Made by a program: the position numbers and the translations under genes. From Bryobacterales bacterium F-183 (GTDB lineage: Bacteria > Acidobacteriota > Terriglobia > Bryobacterales > Bryobacteraceae), in the NCBI GenBank assembly GCA_016865505.2, contig AP025252.1, positions 1,984,001 to 2,048,000 of the forward strand: a stretch of 64,000 nt of DNA. The letters run 5' to 3'. Shown in pieces: positions 17,439-26,953 of this stretch; position 1 is the stretch's first letter; every line of letters begins with the position of its first letter. The notes below the pieces were generated by a model that ran no database searches, had not been told where the DNA came from, and saw only the letters and a program-made list of their open reading frames with translations.

Positions 17439-18683
17439 ATGCCTGACGCAGAAATCCTTGCCGTGGGTTCCGAACTGCTCGGAACCCAGCGCCTTGACAC
17501 GAATTCGCTCTACCTGACCGGGAAGTTGAATGTCCTGGGTGTGGAGGTAGTGCAGAAGTGCGTGGTGGGCGATGATCGCGCGCGTTTGGCCAATGAGATT
17601 GCCGCCGCGTTGAAGCGGACGGAGATCGTGATTCTGAGTGGCGGTTTGGGTCCCACGGAAGATGACGTCACGCGCGATGCGGTGGCGGCGGCGCTGGGCC
17701 GTACGCAGTATCAGAATGCCGACGCTCTCGCCGCGATTGAAGAGCGGTTCAAGCGTCTCAATCGCAAGATGGCGGAGATCAACAAGCGGCAGGCGATGGT
17801 GATCGAGGGTGCCGAGGTGCTGCCCAATCCGCGGGGTACCGCGCCGGGGCAATGGATTCGCACGGAAGACGGGCGTACGGTGATGCTGCTGCCGGGTCCG
17901 CCGACGGAGCTGAAGGGCATGTTCGAGGATCAGGTGCAGCCTCGGCTGGAAGCGATGCTGCCCAAGCAGTGCATCGAGACGGTGTTTTATCGCATAGCCG
18001 GGATGGGCGAGAGCGATGTGGATGCGCTGATCGCTCCGGTGTATTCGAAGTACATGAATCCTGTGACGACGATTCTGGCTGGTGCGGGCGACATCCAACT
18101 GCACTTCCGCGCGCGGTGTTCGACGGTGGACGAGGCGAAGGGCCTGCTGGCGGAGGTCTGTCCGCAGATCGAGAAGCTGTTGGGCGATCGGATTTATTCG
18201 AACGACGGCGCGTCGCTTGAGGAGACCGTGGGCAAGATGCTGTGCGCGAAGAATCGCACGGTGGCGGTAGCGGAGAGCGCGACGGGCGGTGCTTTGGGTG
18301 CCCGCATGACGGCGGTGCCGGGGAGTTCGGCGTGCTTCAAAGGCGGCTTCATCACGTACACCAACGAGATGAAGGAAAAGCTGCTGGGTGTGTCGAGCGA
18401 GGTGCTGGCCGAGTACACCGAGGTGAGTGAGAAGGTGGCGCTGGAGATGGCCAAAGGTGTGCGTGAGCGCACGGGGGCGTACTACGGCGTGGCGATTACG
18501 GGCGAGGCGGGTCCGGAATCGGGGTCGGGTCAGCCGGTGGGGACGTTTTATGTGGGTGTCGCGGATGAGACCGGCTTTGCCGAGGCGAAGCGGTATCAGT
18601 TCCCCGGGGATCGCGCACGGTTGCGGCAGTTGGGTACGCAATGGGCGCTCGATCTGTTGCGGCGTCGGATTGTCGCCGGGTAG
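17439..18683 (+). CDS. cinA: CinA family protein (NMN amidohydrolase / nicotinamide salvage)
   Basis: 414 residues with two domains. The N-terminal MoCF-like domain (MPDAEILAVGSELLGTQRLDTNSLYLT; LSGGLGPTEDDVTRDAVA; LLPGPPTELKGMF) is that of ADP-ribose/CoA pyrophosphatase-type CinA. The C-terminal CinA domain (about 255-414; TVAVAESATGGALGARMTAVPGSSACFKGGFITY) is the NMN deamidase. The normally glycine-rich GxAGPGGGT segment reads TGEAGPESGSGQPVGTFYVG. It sits 6 nt after aspS and is probably co-transcribed with it. Confidence 0.94.
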   Translation: MPDAEILAVGSELLGTQRLDTNSLYLTGKLNVLGVEVVQKCVVGDDRARLANEIAAALKRTEIVILSGGLGPTEDDVTRDAVAAALGRTQYQNADALAAIEERFKRLNRKMAEINKRQAMVIEGAEVLPNPRGTAPGQWIRTEDGRTVMLLPGPPTELKGMFEDQVQPRLEAMLPKQCIETVFYRIAGMGESDVDALIAPVYSKYMNPVTTILAGAGDIQLHFRARCSTVDEAKGLLAEVCPQIEKLLGDRIYSNDGASLEETVGKMLCAKNRTVAVAESATGGALGARMTAVPGSSACFKGGFITYTNEMKEKLLGVSSEVLAEYTEVSEKVALEMAKGVRERTGAYYGVAITGEAGPESGSGQPVGTFYVGVADETGFAEAKRYQFPGDRARLRQLGTQWALDLLRRRIVAG

Positions 18684-18740
18684 TTTCCCTTTTTAGATTT
18701 CCTTGAGACAACATTGAGGACTCCTTGCGGGAGTGCTCCC

Positions 18741-18746
18741 TATGCT
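18741..18746 (+). promoter_or_regulatory. candidate -10 box for the caspase-like gene
   Basis: TATGCT ends 6 nt before the ATG at 18753, with no Shine-Dalgarno sequence between. This fits a leaderless start. The -35 is unclear (TTGAGG at 18714-18719 is 21 nt away). Confidence 0.3.
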
Positions 18747-18752
18747 GTCTTC

Positions 18753-19697
18753 ATGGAATTTGATAGCAAAGTGCTGCTTTCGTCCGGGATTCCTTCGGGC
18801 GTTGTGGTTTATCCCAAAAATAATGGGCGCCTCAAAACGCTCGTCTTGTACAAAGACGTAGGCGGCAAGACCGGATTTCTTTGGGGTACGGCGAAGCCGA
18901 AGGAGAAAGGCTCCGCGCAGTACCTGTATCCGGTGGCGCTCGATTCTGAGGGTCCCCGGGGGACCAAAATCAAAGTGATGGGGCCGAAGGGGCTTGGCAA
19001 GAACAACGCTCCGGCCCGCGTGTGCGACCCCGATTCCGGCAAGGAAATTGGGACATTCCGTTGGGAAGAGGTGAAGCTGCCTGACGGGAGCCAGCGCGAG
19101 CGTCCGGACTCGACTGGCGAGTTCCAAGTGATTGCCAAAACCTTTCAAAAGAAGTTTCTTGCCAGTACGTACGGCTTTGGCAACGTACACGACGACGTCG
19201 ACGATTCGAGCGGCACGGGCGAGCAGACTCGCGAAAACTTTTGGGATGTACTCGATAGCATTTCCGCATCGAACCTGGATTATTTTGCGTACGCGGGCCA
19301 CGGGAATTGGGATAGCTTAGGGTCCGCGCAGGTACGGGCGAAAGATGTGGACGAGTTTGTGCGACGCCTGCGGCGATTGGTGAAGCCGGAGGGAGTGATC
19401 CTGTTTTATGCCTGTTTGACCGGCAAGACTGGCGGCTTCGCGTCGAAGGTTGCGGGGGCGCTTCCTGGTGCCACCGTGTGGGGACATTCCGACAGCGGGC
19501 AGGCGTCGCGCAACGCGGACAAGGTGGTACACAAAGGTACGAACAACATGGCGGTCAAGAAGCTGTTGAGCGCTGCTGCTGCCAAGAACTTATCAGGGTA
19601 TCTGGTGTCGAGCGAGGATTTTTACGCGCGGATGCCGTTTATGACGATCGCGGAAATGAACGCTGAACTCGAAGCATTCATTCCCGCGAAGAAGTAG
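18753..19697 (+). CDS. caspase-like (clan CD/CHAT-type) cysteine protease candidate
   Basis: 314 residues from the ATG at 18753. The first 140 or so are beta-rich and unassigned (SGVVVYPKNNGRLKTLVLYKD). The second part has the clan CD arrangement: hydrophobic strand plus His-Gly (LDYFAYAGHGN, H183) and, 38 residues later, hydrophobic strand plus Cys (VILFYACLTGKTGGFA, C221). These are the catalytic dyad positions of caspase-, CHAT- and gingipain-like proteases. There is no signal peptide or partner domain. It stands alone between cinA and a convergent peptidase gene. The overall family is not recognised, and the protease call rests on the H/C motifs only. Confidence 0.6.
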   Translation: MEFDSKVLLSSGIPSGVVVYPKNNGRLKTLVLYKDVGGKTGFLWGTAKPKEKGSAQYLYPVALDSEGPRGTKIKVMGPKGLGKNNAPARVCDPDSGKEIGTFRWEEVKLPDGSQRERPDSTGEFQVIAKTFQKKFLASTYGFGNVHDDVDDSSGTGEQTRENFWDVLDSISASNLDYFAYAGHGNWDSLGSAQVRAKDVDEFVRRLRRLVKPEGVILFYACLTGKTGGFASKVAGALPGATVWGHSDSGQASRNADKVVHKGTNNMAVKKLLSAAAAKNLSGYLVSSEDFYARMPFMTIAEMNAELEAFIPAKK

Positions 19698-19704
19698 GCA
19701 AGTT

Positions 19705-20976
19705 TTAGAGGTTGACGAACGGCTGGTCGAGCGATTTGCTCTGGCCGGTGAAGAGTTCTGCTCCGTTTTCGGTGATCACCATGTCGTCTTCTAGGCGTAC
19801 GCCGAACTCGCCTTTGATGTAGATGCCGGGTTCGTCGCTGAAGGTCATGCCGGGTTCGAGCGGACGGGTGTTCTGCTTGACCAGGTACGGCCACTCGTGA
19901 CCGTCCATGCCGATGCCGTGGCCGACGCGATGGGTGAAGTACGTGTAGCCGGGGCCGTAGCCCGCGTCGACGATCACTTTGCGGGCGGCGGCGTCCACAC
20001 TTTCACATGCGGCACCGGGCTTGGCGGCCTTGAGGGCTGCGGCTTGAGCACGCTGGACGATGTCGAATACCTGCTTCATCTTGTCGGTAGCCTTGCCGCC
20101 TACGGTGAAGGTACGCGAGATGTCCGAACGGTAGCCTTCGACGGTACAGCCGCCGTCGATGAGGATGATGGTGCCTTCACGTACGACCTGGGGCTTGATG
20201 GTGCCATGCGGCAGGGCGGAGCCTTCCGCGACGAGGACCATGGCGCTGCCGACGTAGCCTTGCTGGGCGTGTCCCGCTTGGATGAGCCCGTTGAATTCCT
20301 CACGGGTCATGCCTTCTTTGATCTGCTTGTACGCCCACTCAAAGGCCTTGATCGTAACGTCGTTGGCGAAGCGCATGATGCCAAGCTCTTCGGCGCTTTT
20401 GACCATGCGGCAGCCGGCGGTGACTGGCGTCGCCGAGGTGATCTTGGCGGAGGTCGCCGCTTTGCCGATGCCGTCCGCGAAGACGAAGTCTGTGGTTTCT
20501 TCGATGCCGACGGAAGCTGTGGCGAGTCCGCGCTCCTTCAGCATGAACGCCATCTTCTGGTACGGGCTGTCGTCCTCTTCCCAGCTGACGACCTGAAAAT
20601 TCTTGCCGAAGGGACCCATTTCGATCTGTTCGACGGCGCGATCTTTCTCAAACGCGGGTACGACGAAGAAGGGGTCGCCTTTGGCGGGCAGCACCATGAT
20701 GAACATACGTTCGGAGGTGCCCCAGCGGACGCCGGAGAAGTACTGCAGGCTGGTTCCGCCGGCGACAGCGATGGCGCCGAGCTTGTTTTCGCCCATCAAC
20801 TGCTGGGCCTTGGCGATGCGGCGCTGGCGTTCGGCGAGCGAGATGCGCTTGATCTCTTTGGTGCGATTGGCGAGCGGGGCGATCTTGGTGTCGTTGGTTG
20901 CGGGCGCTGCTAGGGCGCTGCTGGCGGCTGCGGCCGATGCCGTGATAAGAAAGTCTCTGCGGTTGATGGTGGTCAC
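19705..20976 (-). CDS. exported M24 family Xaa-Pro peptidase
   Basis: 423 residues with a twin-arginine-like signal (NRRDFLITASAAAASSALAA). A creatinase-N-like domain (about 50-180) precedes the pita-bread M24 domain. The metal ligands are visible: the two Asp of IDGGCTVEGYRSDISRTFTVGG, His in THRVGHGIG, and Glu in FSDEPGIYI and VRLEDDMVI. It would cleave N-terminal residues before proline in peptides outside the cytoplasm. The convergent caspase-like gene ends 8 nt away. Confidence 0.93.
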   Translation of the reverse strand: MTTINRRDFLITASAAAASSALAAPATNDTKIAPLANRTKEIKRISLAERQRRIAKAQQLMGENKLGAIAVAGGTSLQYFSGVRWGTSERMFIMVLPAKGDPFFVVPAFEKDRAVEQIEMGPFGKNFQVVSWEEDDSPYQKMAFMLKERGLATASVGIEETTDFVFADGIGKAATSAKITSATPVTAGCRMVKSAEELGIMRFANDVTIKAFEWAYKQIKEGMTREEFNGLIQAGHAQQGYVGSAMVLVAEGSALPHGTIKPQVVREGTIILIDGGCTVEGYRSDISRTFTVGGKATDKMKQVFDIVQRAQAAALKAAKPGAACESVDAAARKVIVDAGYGPGYTYFTHRVGHGIGMDGHEWPYLVKQNTRPLEPGMTFSDEPGIYIKGEFGVRLEDDMVITENGAELFTGQSKSLDQPFVNL

Positions 20977-20981
20977 GTGTG

Positions 20982-21818
20982 TTATCCCCGGCCTCCGGCC
21001 GTCCTCTTTTTCTTCTCGAATTCCACTACTTTGGGTTCGCCCGATGCGGGCTTTTTGAGTGCTTCGAGGCTCGAACGGAGGGCCTCCATGATGTCGACGA
21101 CGGGCTTGATGTCTTCGGCTTCGGGCGCGGCGACCACTTCTTCACCGGCGATCTTGGCGTCGATCATGGCCCGCAAGCTCATGCGATAGCTGTCGTGATA
21201 CTTCGATGGGTCGAACTCGGTGACCATCTGGTCGATGAGCATCTGCGCCATGGTGACTTCCTTGTCCTTAACGAGGTCGGAGTTGGTGCGGAACTCGTCG
21301 GTGGCGCGGATCTCATCCTGGTAAAACATCGTGTGCAGCAGCAGGCCGTGCTTGGCGGGGCGAACGATGACGATGTGCTCGCGCTGGTGCATGGTGGCTT
21401 TGGCGATGCCGACGCAGCCGGACTTCTTGAGGGCCTCATAGAGCAGGGCGTACGGCTTTTCGCCTGCCTCTTCCGGTTGTACATAGTAGGAGGATTCGAG
21501 ATAGACCGGGTCCATCTCATCCTGCTTGACGAATTCGAGGATCTCCATGACCTTGGCGGTCTTGGGCTGCATCTTCTTGATGTCCTCTTCGTCGACGACG
21601 ACGTACTTGCCCTTCTCGTACTCGAAGCCTTTGACGATCTCACTGCGCTCGATCTTTTCGTCTTCGGCGGCGCAGAAGAGCACTTGCTTGACCCGCGAGT
21701 GGTCCTTTTTGTGCAGCTGATTGAAGCCGATGGTTTCCGATCGAGCCGCCACGGAAAGGCGGACGGGGATCGACACCATCCCAAAGGTAATATGACCCTT
21801 CCAGACGTTTGCAGCCAT
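20982..21818 (-). CDS. ku: bacterial Ku protein (NHEJ)
   Basis: 278 residues from the ATG at 21818. It begins MAANVWKGHITFGMVSIPVRL, the invariant start of bacterial Ku, and has the Ku core (FCAAEDEKIERSEIVKGFEYEKGKYVVVDEEDI; KHGLLLHTMFYQDEIR). The C-terminal tail is short and basic (FEKKKRTAGGRG). Ku homodimers bind double-strand ends and recruit LigD. No ligD or polymerase domain is present in this window. It lies 5 nt after the M24 peptidase start on the same strand. Confidence 0.95.
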   Translation of the reverse strand: MAANVWKGHITFGMVSIPVRLSVAARSETIGFNQLHKKDHSRVKQVLFCAAEDEKIERSEIVKGFEYEKGKYVVVDEEDIKKMQPKTAKVMEILEFVKQDEMDPVYLESSYYVQPEEAGEKPYALLYEALKKSGCVGIAKATMHQREHIVIVRPAKHGLLLHTMFYQDEIRATDEFRTNSDLVKDKEVTMAQMLIDQMVTEFDPSKYHDSYRMSLRAMIDAKIAGEEVVAAPEAEDIKPVVDIMEALRSSLEALKKPASGEPKVVEFEKKKRTAGGRG

Positions 21819-21874
21819 CTTGCCTCGTATTATCCCAAACCGGGATGGCACGAGGGTTGCTTTGGAGTGAAGTG

Positions 21875-22501
21875 ATGTTCGACACCATTTCCCATCGTTC
21901 CAATACTTCGAGCATTTTTGAAGGTTTGCTTGGGTCGGCACCGCCCTCTCGTACGAGCACTGCCGCCAAGAATCTCGAAACTGTCTCTTTTTCTGAGCAA
22001 ATGGAAGAAACGCAGGCCCCGGAACTGGAGCTTTCCACGGCGCCGGAAACTGTGATTCCGCCGGTGAGTACGCTGCCTGTTTCCTCGGCCGAGTCCAGGG
22101 CGAGTGACCAAAATCCGTCAGGCCAGAATATTGTCAGTGGCCAAAACTCGTCGCAGCCGGTCGTGTCGTCGCCGGTTACTTCGATGCCGGTTCGCGTCGT
22201 CAAGACGGCGGCGGTGGAAGAAAACGCTCCTTCGACGCCCAAGACGCCGATCGAAATCCTGCAGGATGTGATGAAAGCGCAGGGGATGGACCCCAGCACG
22301 TACAAGATGGAGTCCGTGGAAGAGATTGTGATGTACCCGGGCGGCAACTTCTTGCACCGTTACACCAAGGTCGATTTGCCCAATGGATATTCGGAGAAAT
22401 TTTCTACGGATCTGATGTCCAAGTTCCCCGAGGTCACCGCCAATGAACTGGCGCGGATTATGCGGATGGGCACCGACGGTCCTTTGTCGGGGATGGTCTA
22501 G
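21875..22501 (+). CDS. hypothetical Ser/Pro-rich protein
   Basis: 208 residues from the ATG at 21875, preceded by a GGAG-type Shine-Dalgarno. Residues 1-125 are Ser/Pro/Thr/Glu-rich and probably disordered. The last 80 or so ([46 protein letters not shown]) look folded. There is no signal peptide or membrane segment. It is divergent from ku (57 bp apart) and its stop overlaps the convergent fpg stop by 4 bp. No family is recognised. Confidence 0.65.
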   Translation: MFDTISHRSNTSSIFEGLLGSAPPSRTSTAAKNLETVSFSEQMEETQAPELELSTAPETVIPPVSTLPVSSAESRASDQNPSGQNIVSGQNSSQPVVSSPVTSMPVRVVKTAAVEENAPSTPKTPIEILQDVMKAQGMDPSTYKMESVEEIVMYPGGNFLHRYTKVDLPNGYSEKFSTDLMSKFPEVTANELARIMRMGTDGPLSGMV

Positions 22502-23397
22502 CGCTTTTTCAGAGCTTCCAATTCTTCGAGGGACTTGGGCCAATCGGAACCTAACAGCCGGGATAGCGCGCGGTCTGCCAAGAGCTTGCCGCCGGTCTGG
22601 CAGTTGGGACAGTAATTTGTCTCGTTCGAGGCGTATCGAATGCGTTGGATCTTGGCGCCGCATGCCGGGCAGGGTTCGCCGTACTTGCCGTGTGCGGCCA
22701 TTTCCGGCCGGAAGGCGGTGACGTTTTCCGGGAACTGGCCTTTCGATGTGTCGCGAAGGATTTGAATCCATTCGCGGAGTGAGCTTTGGACAGCTATGTA
22801 CAGCCGCTCGATCTCTTCTGGCTTCAGCTTTTGTGTGTGGGCGATGGGCGATAGCTTGGCGCGATGCAGGATCTCGTCCGAATACGCGTTGCCGATGCCG
22901 CTGAAGACCCGCGGGTCGGTGAGGGCGCGCTTGAGGGTGTGATTCTCTGCGGTTAACGCGGAGCGGAAGTCGCTAAGGCTGGCGGTGAGCGGCTCGAGAC
23001 CGCCGGGGTCGAGGGTCGCCGGGTTGTCCGTCATGTGGAGCGAGGCGCGCTTCTGCGTGCCGGCTTCGGTCAGAAGGAGGGTACCGTTCGAAAAATCAAA
23101 AGCGGCTACGCCGCGCTTGCCACCTGGGATCGCGGCGCCGGGCTTGGGCTTCCAATGGAGGCGTCCGGCGATCATGAGATGCAGCACCATCCAGACGGAA
23201 CCTTTGTCGAAGCCGATGGCGATGCGTTTGCCGATGCGGCGTAGCTCCGTTACTGTTTTGCCTTCTGCGGCGGAAACTGGCGGCGCGACGGTTCGCAGCA
23301 GAAAAGGGCTGGCGATACGGGCTTTGGTGAGGGTGGAGCCAACGATCCGCTGCTCCAGCGCTTCTATGTAAACGGTGATGTCCGGCAGCTCTGGCAT
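22498..23397 (-). CDS. Fpg/Nei-family DNA glycosylase, variant zinc finger
   Basis: 299 residues starting [17 protein letters not shown], so the catalytic P2/E3 are exposed after Met removal. The strand lysine near residue 57 (RIGKRIAIG) and the H2TH region ([11 protein letters not shown]) are present. The C-terminal zinc finger has C243/C246 and C263/C266, but the DNA-phosphate-binding arginine of E. coli MutM (R258) is Asn (N258, in SNETNYC). The damage-recognition loop reads [11 protein letters not shown] rather than DPRRFG. This points to a distinct Fpg/Nei subgroup, and its lesion preference cannot be assigned. The frame is open upstream to 23580, but homology starts at 23397. Confidence 0.88.
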   Translation of the reverse strand: MPELPDITVYIEALEQRIVGSTLTKARIASPFLLRTVAPPVSAAEGKTVTELRRIGKRIAIGFDKGSVWMVLHLMIAGRLHWKPKPGAAIPGGKRGVAAFDFSNGTLLLTEAGTQKRASLHMTDNPATLDPGGLEPLTASLSDFRSALTAENHTLKRALTDPRVFSGIGNAYSDEILHRAKLSPIAHTQKLKPEEIERLYIAVQSSLREWIQILRDTSKGQFPENVTAFRPEMAAHGKYGEPCPACGAKIQRIRYASNETNYCPNCQTGGKLLADRALSRLLGSDWPKSLEELEALKKR

Positions 23398-23420
23398 GGC
23401 TTCTCTATAAAATAAAGGAA

Positions 23421-24614
23421 ATGGCTGCAAAACCCCTAGTCTGGCTTTGGATGGTGGCTGCGGTGGCCGCGTTTGGCGACACGTTTGTCGTGCTGCCGTT
23501 CGCGAACTTGAGCCGTAACCCGAATCTGGACTGGATTGGCGAAAGTATCGCGGATGAGATGCGTGAGACGCTCGCGGCAAACGGGATGATCGTGCTTGAT
23601 CGAAATGCCCGCGAGGAAGGGTACAAGCGGCTGGGGATCCGGCAGAATGTACTGCTGACGCGTGCGAGCGTGATGAAGCTGGCCGAGGCGCTGGACGCGG
23701 AACAGGTGGTGTACGGCGAGTTCGAATTTCAGCCGGCGCCCGCTGGTACGACGCCCGCTACTCGCGGCACGCTGAAAGTGATCGGCCATGTGCTCGATCG
23801 CAAGAATTTGCGGCAGGGTCCGGAGTTCAGCGAACTGGGTGCATTGGAAGATCTGGCGGCGATTCAGAATCGTGTCGGTTGGCGCGCTCTGCATACGCTG
23901 CATCCGGAAGGCGCGCCGCCGATTGAGGAGTACATGGCGTCGAAGCCGTTGTACCGCGTGGATGCGATCGAAAACTATGTGCGGGGCGTGCTTGCGACGA
24001 ACCCGGATTTGCAGCATCGCTACTATACCAACGCGATTCGTTTGGAGCCATCGCTCTCCCGCGTGCACTTTCGGATGGGCATGCTGCACTATGGACGCAA
24101 AGAGTACAAGCTGGCGATGGATGAATTTGCGAAGGTGCTGCCGCAGAACTCGCACTACCGGGAATCGCAATTTTTTGTGGGTGTGTGTAAGTTCCGTACC
24201 AGTGACTTTGCAGGTGCGCAGGCGGCGTTCGAGCAGGTTGGCAAAGACATTCCGCTCAGTGAGGTGCTGAATAACATTGGGGTCGCGCAGGCGCGGCGAA
24301 ACATGCCCGCGGAGGCTTTAGACACGATCCGCAAGGCTCTGGAAGGAGATCCCACCGATCCGATCTATCAGTTCAATATGGGGCTGATGCTGTGGAAGCG
24401 CGGCCAACTGGATGAAGCAGCAGAACACTTTCAAATTGCCGTGGATCGGGACCCGGCCGATGTGGAATCCCAAACGATGCTAACGCGTTGCCAGAAGAAA
24501 CAAGGTCCCCGCCCGCAGGATCGAATGGACTTCCGGGAGCGATTGAAAACGGAGTACGAGGAGACGGCCTGGCTCCAGTTGAAGAGTATGTTACAACCGT
24601 CCTCCAAGGAGTAG
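23421..24614 (+). CDS. exported TPR protein with TolB/FlgO-like N-terminal domain
   Basis: 397 residues with a signal peptide ([19 protein letters not shown]). [40 protein letters not shown] matches the nucleotide-free TolB-N/FlgO-like domain often found beside TPRs. TPR-like helices fill about 200-350 ([73 protein letters not shown]). It is probably a periplasmic protein-protein interaction scaffold. An AAAGG Shine-Dalgarno precedes the ATG. The PP2C gene follows 62 nt later. Confidence 0.8.
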   Translation: MAAKPLVWLWMVAAVAAFGDTFVVLPFANLSRNPNLDWIGESIADEMRETLAANGMIVLDRNAREEGYKRLGIRQNVLLTRASVMKLAEALDAEQVVYGEFEFQPAPAGTTPATRGTLKVIGHVLDRKNLRQGPEFSELGALEDLAAIQNRVGWRALHTLHPEGAPPIEEYMASKPLYRVDAIENYVRGVLATNPDLQHRYYTNAIRLEPSLSRVHFRMGMLHYGRKEYKLAMDEFAKVLPQNSHYRESQFFVGVCKFRTSDFAGAQAAFEQVGKDIPLSEVLNNIGVAQARRNMPAEALDTIRKALEGDPTDPIYQFNMGLMLWKRGQLDEAAEHFQIAVDRDPADVESQTMLTRCQKKQGPRPQDRMDFRERLKTEYEETAWLQLKSMLQPSSKE

Positions 24615-24676
24615 CTGTTCCACTTTCAGACGAGGCAAACCGGATCGCGAGTGAAATAGGTATAATCGGGAGGTTC

Positions 24677-25456
24677 ATGGTCGAAGCTTTTGGATTGTCC
24701 GACCTGGGATGCGTCCGGTCGAACAACGAGGACTATTATTTGATGGCCCCAAACATCGGCCTATATGTATTGGCCGATGGAATGGGTGGAGCCGCAGCGG
24801 GCGAACGCGCCTCAAAGCTGGCGGCCGAGAAGGTTTGGGAAGTCATCTATAACTCGGGTGAGAACCCGGGCATCGAGGTCCTTGCCGACGCTTTCGAGCA
24901 GGCCAACCAGTGCGTGATCACGGAAGCCGCGACAGACGTGAGTCTCGACGGCATGGGTACGACGCTGGTGAGCGTGCTCGAGGCGGGCGACGAACTACTG
25001 ATCGCCAGCGTGGGCGATAGCCGCGCCTATCTCTTCCAGGAAGACCAGCTTGCCAGCATCACCGCGGATCAGACGTGGGTGCAGGAAGTGGGCCGCCGCT
25101 TGGGCATCGACGAAGAGAACCTGAAGACCCACCCGATGCGCCACGTCCTGACGATGGCGATTGGGGTGAGCCAGCAGCTACGCATTAATACGTACCGGGT
25201 CCGGCCGCTGATGGGCGCGCTAATTCTGCTTTGCAGCGACGGCTTGCATGGCGTGATTGACGAGTCCGCGATTGCCGATATCCTGCGCGCGGAGAACAAG
25301 ACTCTGGAACAGCGCTGCCATGAACTGATTCAGGCGGCGAAGGCGAACGGCGGTCCCGACAACGTTACCACCGTGCTTCTCCATGTGATACCCCCGAAGG
25401 AACATGTCCTGGACGGAGAAATCACTATGGAAACCCCCGCCGTGGGGAATGCCTGA
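24677..25456 (+). CDS. PP2C-family Ser/Thr protein phosphatase
   Basis: 259 residues from the ATG at 24677, which has a GGGAGG Shine-Dalgarno and TATAAT about 11 nt upstream. It contains all PPM metal-binding motifs: VRSNNEDYY, VLADGMGGAAAGE, GTTLVSVLE, SVGDSRAYLF, LLCSDGLHG and GGPDNVTTVLL. It is cytoplasmic and dephosphorylates Ser/Thr kinase targets. The two large kinases at 36502 and 41517 are candidate partners, but they are not linked in an operon. Confidence 0.93.
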   Translation: MVEAFGLSDLGCVRSNNEDYYLMAPNIGLYVLADGMGGAAAGERASKLAAEKVWEVIYNSGENPGIEVLADAFEQANQCVITEAATDVSLDGMGTTLVSVLEAGDELLIASVGDSRAYLFQEDQLASITADQTWVQEVGRRLGIDEENLKTHPMRHVLTMAIGVSQQLRINTYRVRPLMGALILLCSDGLHGVIDESAIADILRAENKTLEQRCHELIQAAKANGGPDNVTTVLLHVIPPKEHVLDGEITMETPAVGNA

Positions 25457-25511
25457 TTACTACCCTCAAAGTAGATTGAGATGAACAGAGTTTTCCCGCC
25501 ACTTAGTTGGC

Positions 25512-26165
25512 GTGGGACTCTTATTCTCCTCAGTATTCCTCTGCCCATTTTTCCTGGCAGCGTCTGACGGCCCATCTCCCGGCGGCAATGCCGCTATTTC
25601 CGCTGCTCCATTAATTCTGCAGATTCGTGTGGTGGAAGGCGATAACGCCGCCTACACCGCCGGTACTCGAGCTGTGCGCGGTGTGACCGTTGAGGTTACG
25701 GACGAGGCGGGCAAGCCTGTTGCGAATGCGGCGGTCAGCTTCCGGTTGCCGGGGCAGGGACCGACGGGTACGTTCGCCAACGGCACACAAACCGAGGTCG
25801 CGTCGACATCAAGCACGGGTCGCGCAACGGTTTGGGGGATGAAGTGGAATCGCATCCCGGGCCAATTCGCGATTCGCATCACGGCGGCAAAGGGCGAGAC
25901 TCGCGCGGGAGCGATTGTCCCGCAGCAGTTGCTGGAGCCGTCCTCCCCTGCGGCGGCCGCCTTGGTGGCGCGGCAGCAGGACCCGATGTCCAATTACAAG
26001 ATTCGACGAAGTCGGAAGTGGGTTTGGCTCACGGCGCTGGCCGGCGCGGCTGCTGGCGGCGGGTTGATGCTCGGGTCGCGGCAGGGCGGTAGCGCGGGTG
26101 CAGTTACGGGTACGCCGACGCTGACAATTGGACGGCCCTCGATCATTTTGGGAGGTGGCAATTGA
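25512..26165 (+). CDS. exported Big-1-like Ig-domain protein with membrane anchor
   Basis: 217 residues from a GTG at 25512 that opens a clear signal peptide (MGLLFSSVFLCPFFLAAS). One Ig-like domain of the bacterial Big-1 type (VRGVTVEVTDEAGKPVANAAVSFRLPGQGPTGTFANG; TSSTGRATVWGMKW) is followed by a hydrophobic helix (about 173-192, WVWLTALAGAAAGGGLMLG) and a glycine-rich end. It is the first gene of a three-gene operon, and its TGA overlaps the next start. An adhesive or structural envelope role is inferred. No recognised full-length family. Confidence 0.72.
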   Translation: MGLLFSSVFLCPFFLAASDGPSPGGNAAISAAPLILQIRVVEGDNAAYTAGTRAVRGVTVEVTDEAGKPVANAAVSFRLPGQGPTGTFANGTQTEVASTSSTGRATVWGMKWNRIPGQFAIRITAAKGETRAGAIVPQQLLEPSSPAAAALVARQQDPMSNYKIRRSRKWVWLTALAGAAAGGGLMLGSRQGGSAGAVTGTPTLTIGRPSIILGGGN

Positions 26166-26953
26166 GCCTCCTCAAACCGATTATCAGTGTCGCGTCGGCA
26201 GTGTGGCTGCTGGCGGCGAACAGTGCGCTGGAGTCCCCACGGTTGGGGTACTTGCGGCTGGCCGATGGCGATGTGCGGAGCCTGCGCGGGATGGCCGGAG
26301 CGTTCTATTTGGGCGAGCGTACGGCAGCTTCGGTATTGCAGCATGCGTTCAACGGTTCGGCGGGCGTACGGACGCTCGAAGGGAGCGCGGAGTTTTTGGG
26401 TCCGAACGGCGAGGTGATGCGCATTGCGCGGATCGATGGCGAGGTACGGGCGATCGGGCTGTCGGCGATCGAAGACACGGCGTATGTGCTGACCGAGACC
26501 GAGCTTTGGCGGCTGAGCGGCCAGCGTGCGGACCGGTATGCTGCGCCCGACCTGCAGCCTGGCGAACGGATCGCGGGGATTTCTGGCGCGGGAGACTACA
26601 TCGACCTGGCGATTGTGGTTGAGGAGCAGGTAACGCTCCGGCGGTACTGGGTGGAGACTGGCGATTCGATTATCCGGCATAGCTTTGGCGGCAATGCGGC
26701 GCAAGTGTTGTTCCTGCCTCACGCGATGATTCTGTGGACCGAAAGCGCGACAGTTCATCTGCGCCGGGCGGATGGTTCTGAGGTGTCGGTCGATTGTGGG
26801 GCGGAGATCGCGTCGGTGGCCTCGATGTCGCCGCAGATGGTGCATGTCGCGACGGTGGACGGGCGGCAGTATGCGCTGCGGATTAGTGGTGATCCTGTCG
26901 TACCGCAGACTGTTGAGGCGCGGTTGCTGCCATTGCCGGAGAGCGCGGAATGA
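26162..26953 (+). CDS. exported hypothetical protein, middle gene of envelope operon
   Basis: 263 residues from a TTG at 26162 that overlaps the preceding stop and has a strong GGGAGGTGG Shine-Dalgarno just upstream. A signal peptide is present (LLKPIISVASAVWLLAANSA). The rest is beta-rich with propeller-like segments (LGYLRLADGDVRSLRGMAG; AIGLSAIEDTAYVLTETELWRLSG; VHVATVDGRQYALRISGD). No known domain can be named. Tight coupling to both neighbours suggests a shared role. Confidence 0.68.
   Translation: MSLLKPIISVASAVWLLAANSALESPRLGYLRLADGDVRSLRGMAGAFYLGERTAASVLQHAFNGSAGVRTLEGSAEFLGPNGEVMRIARIDGEVRAIGLSAIEDTAYVLTETELWRLSGQRADRYAAPDLQPGERIAGISGAGDYIDLAIVVEEQVTLRRYWVETGDSIIRHSFGGNAAQVLFLPHAMILWTESATVHLRRADGSEVSVDCGAEIASVASMSPQMVHVATVDGRQYALRISGDPVVPQTVEARLLPLPESAE

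Noticed and set aside
17163-18641. 492-codon minus-strand frame over cinA
   Set aside because: Arg/His/Leu-rich composition typical of an antisense frame in GC-rich DNA; cinA on the plus strand is certain.
19897-20913. 338-codon plus-strand frame over the M24 peptidase gene
   Set aside because: Asp/Gly/Val/His-rich antisense composition; the minus-strand gene has clear metal motifs and a Tat signal.
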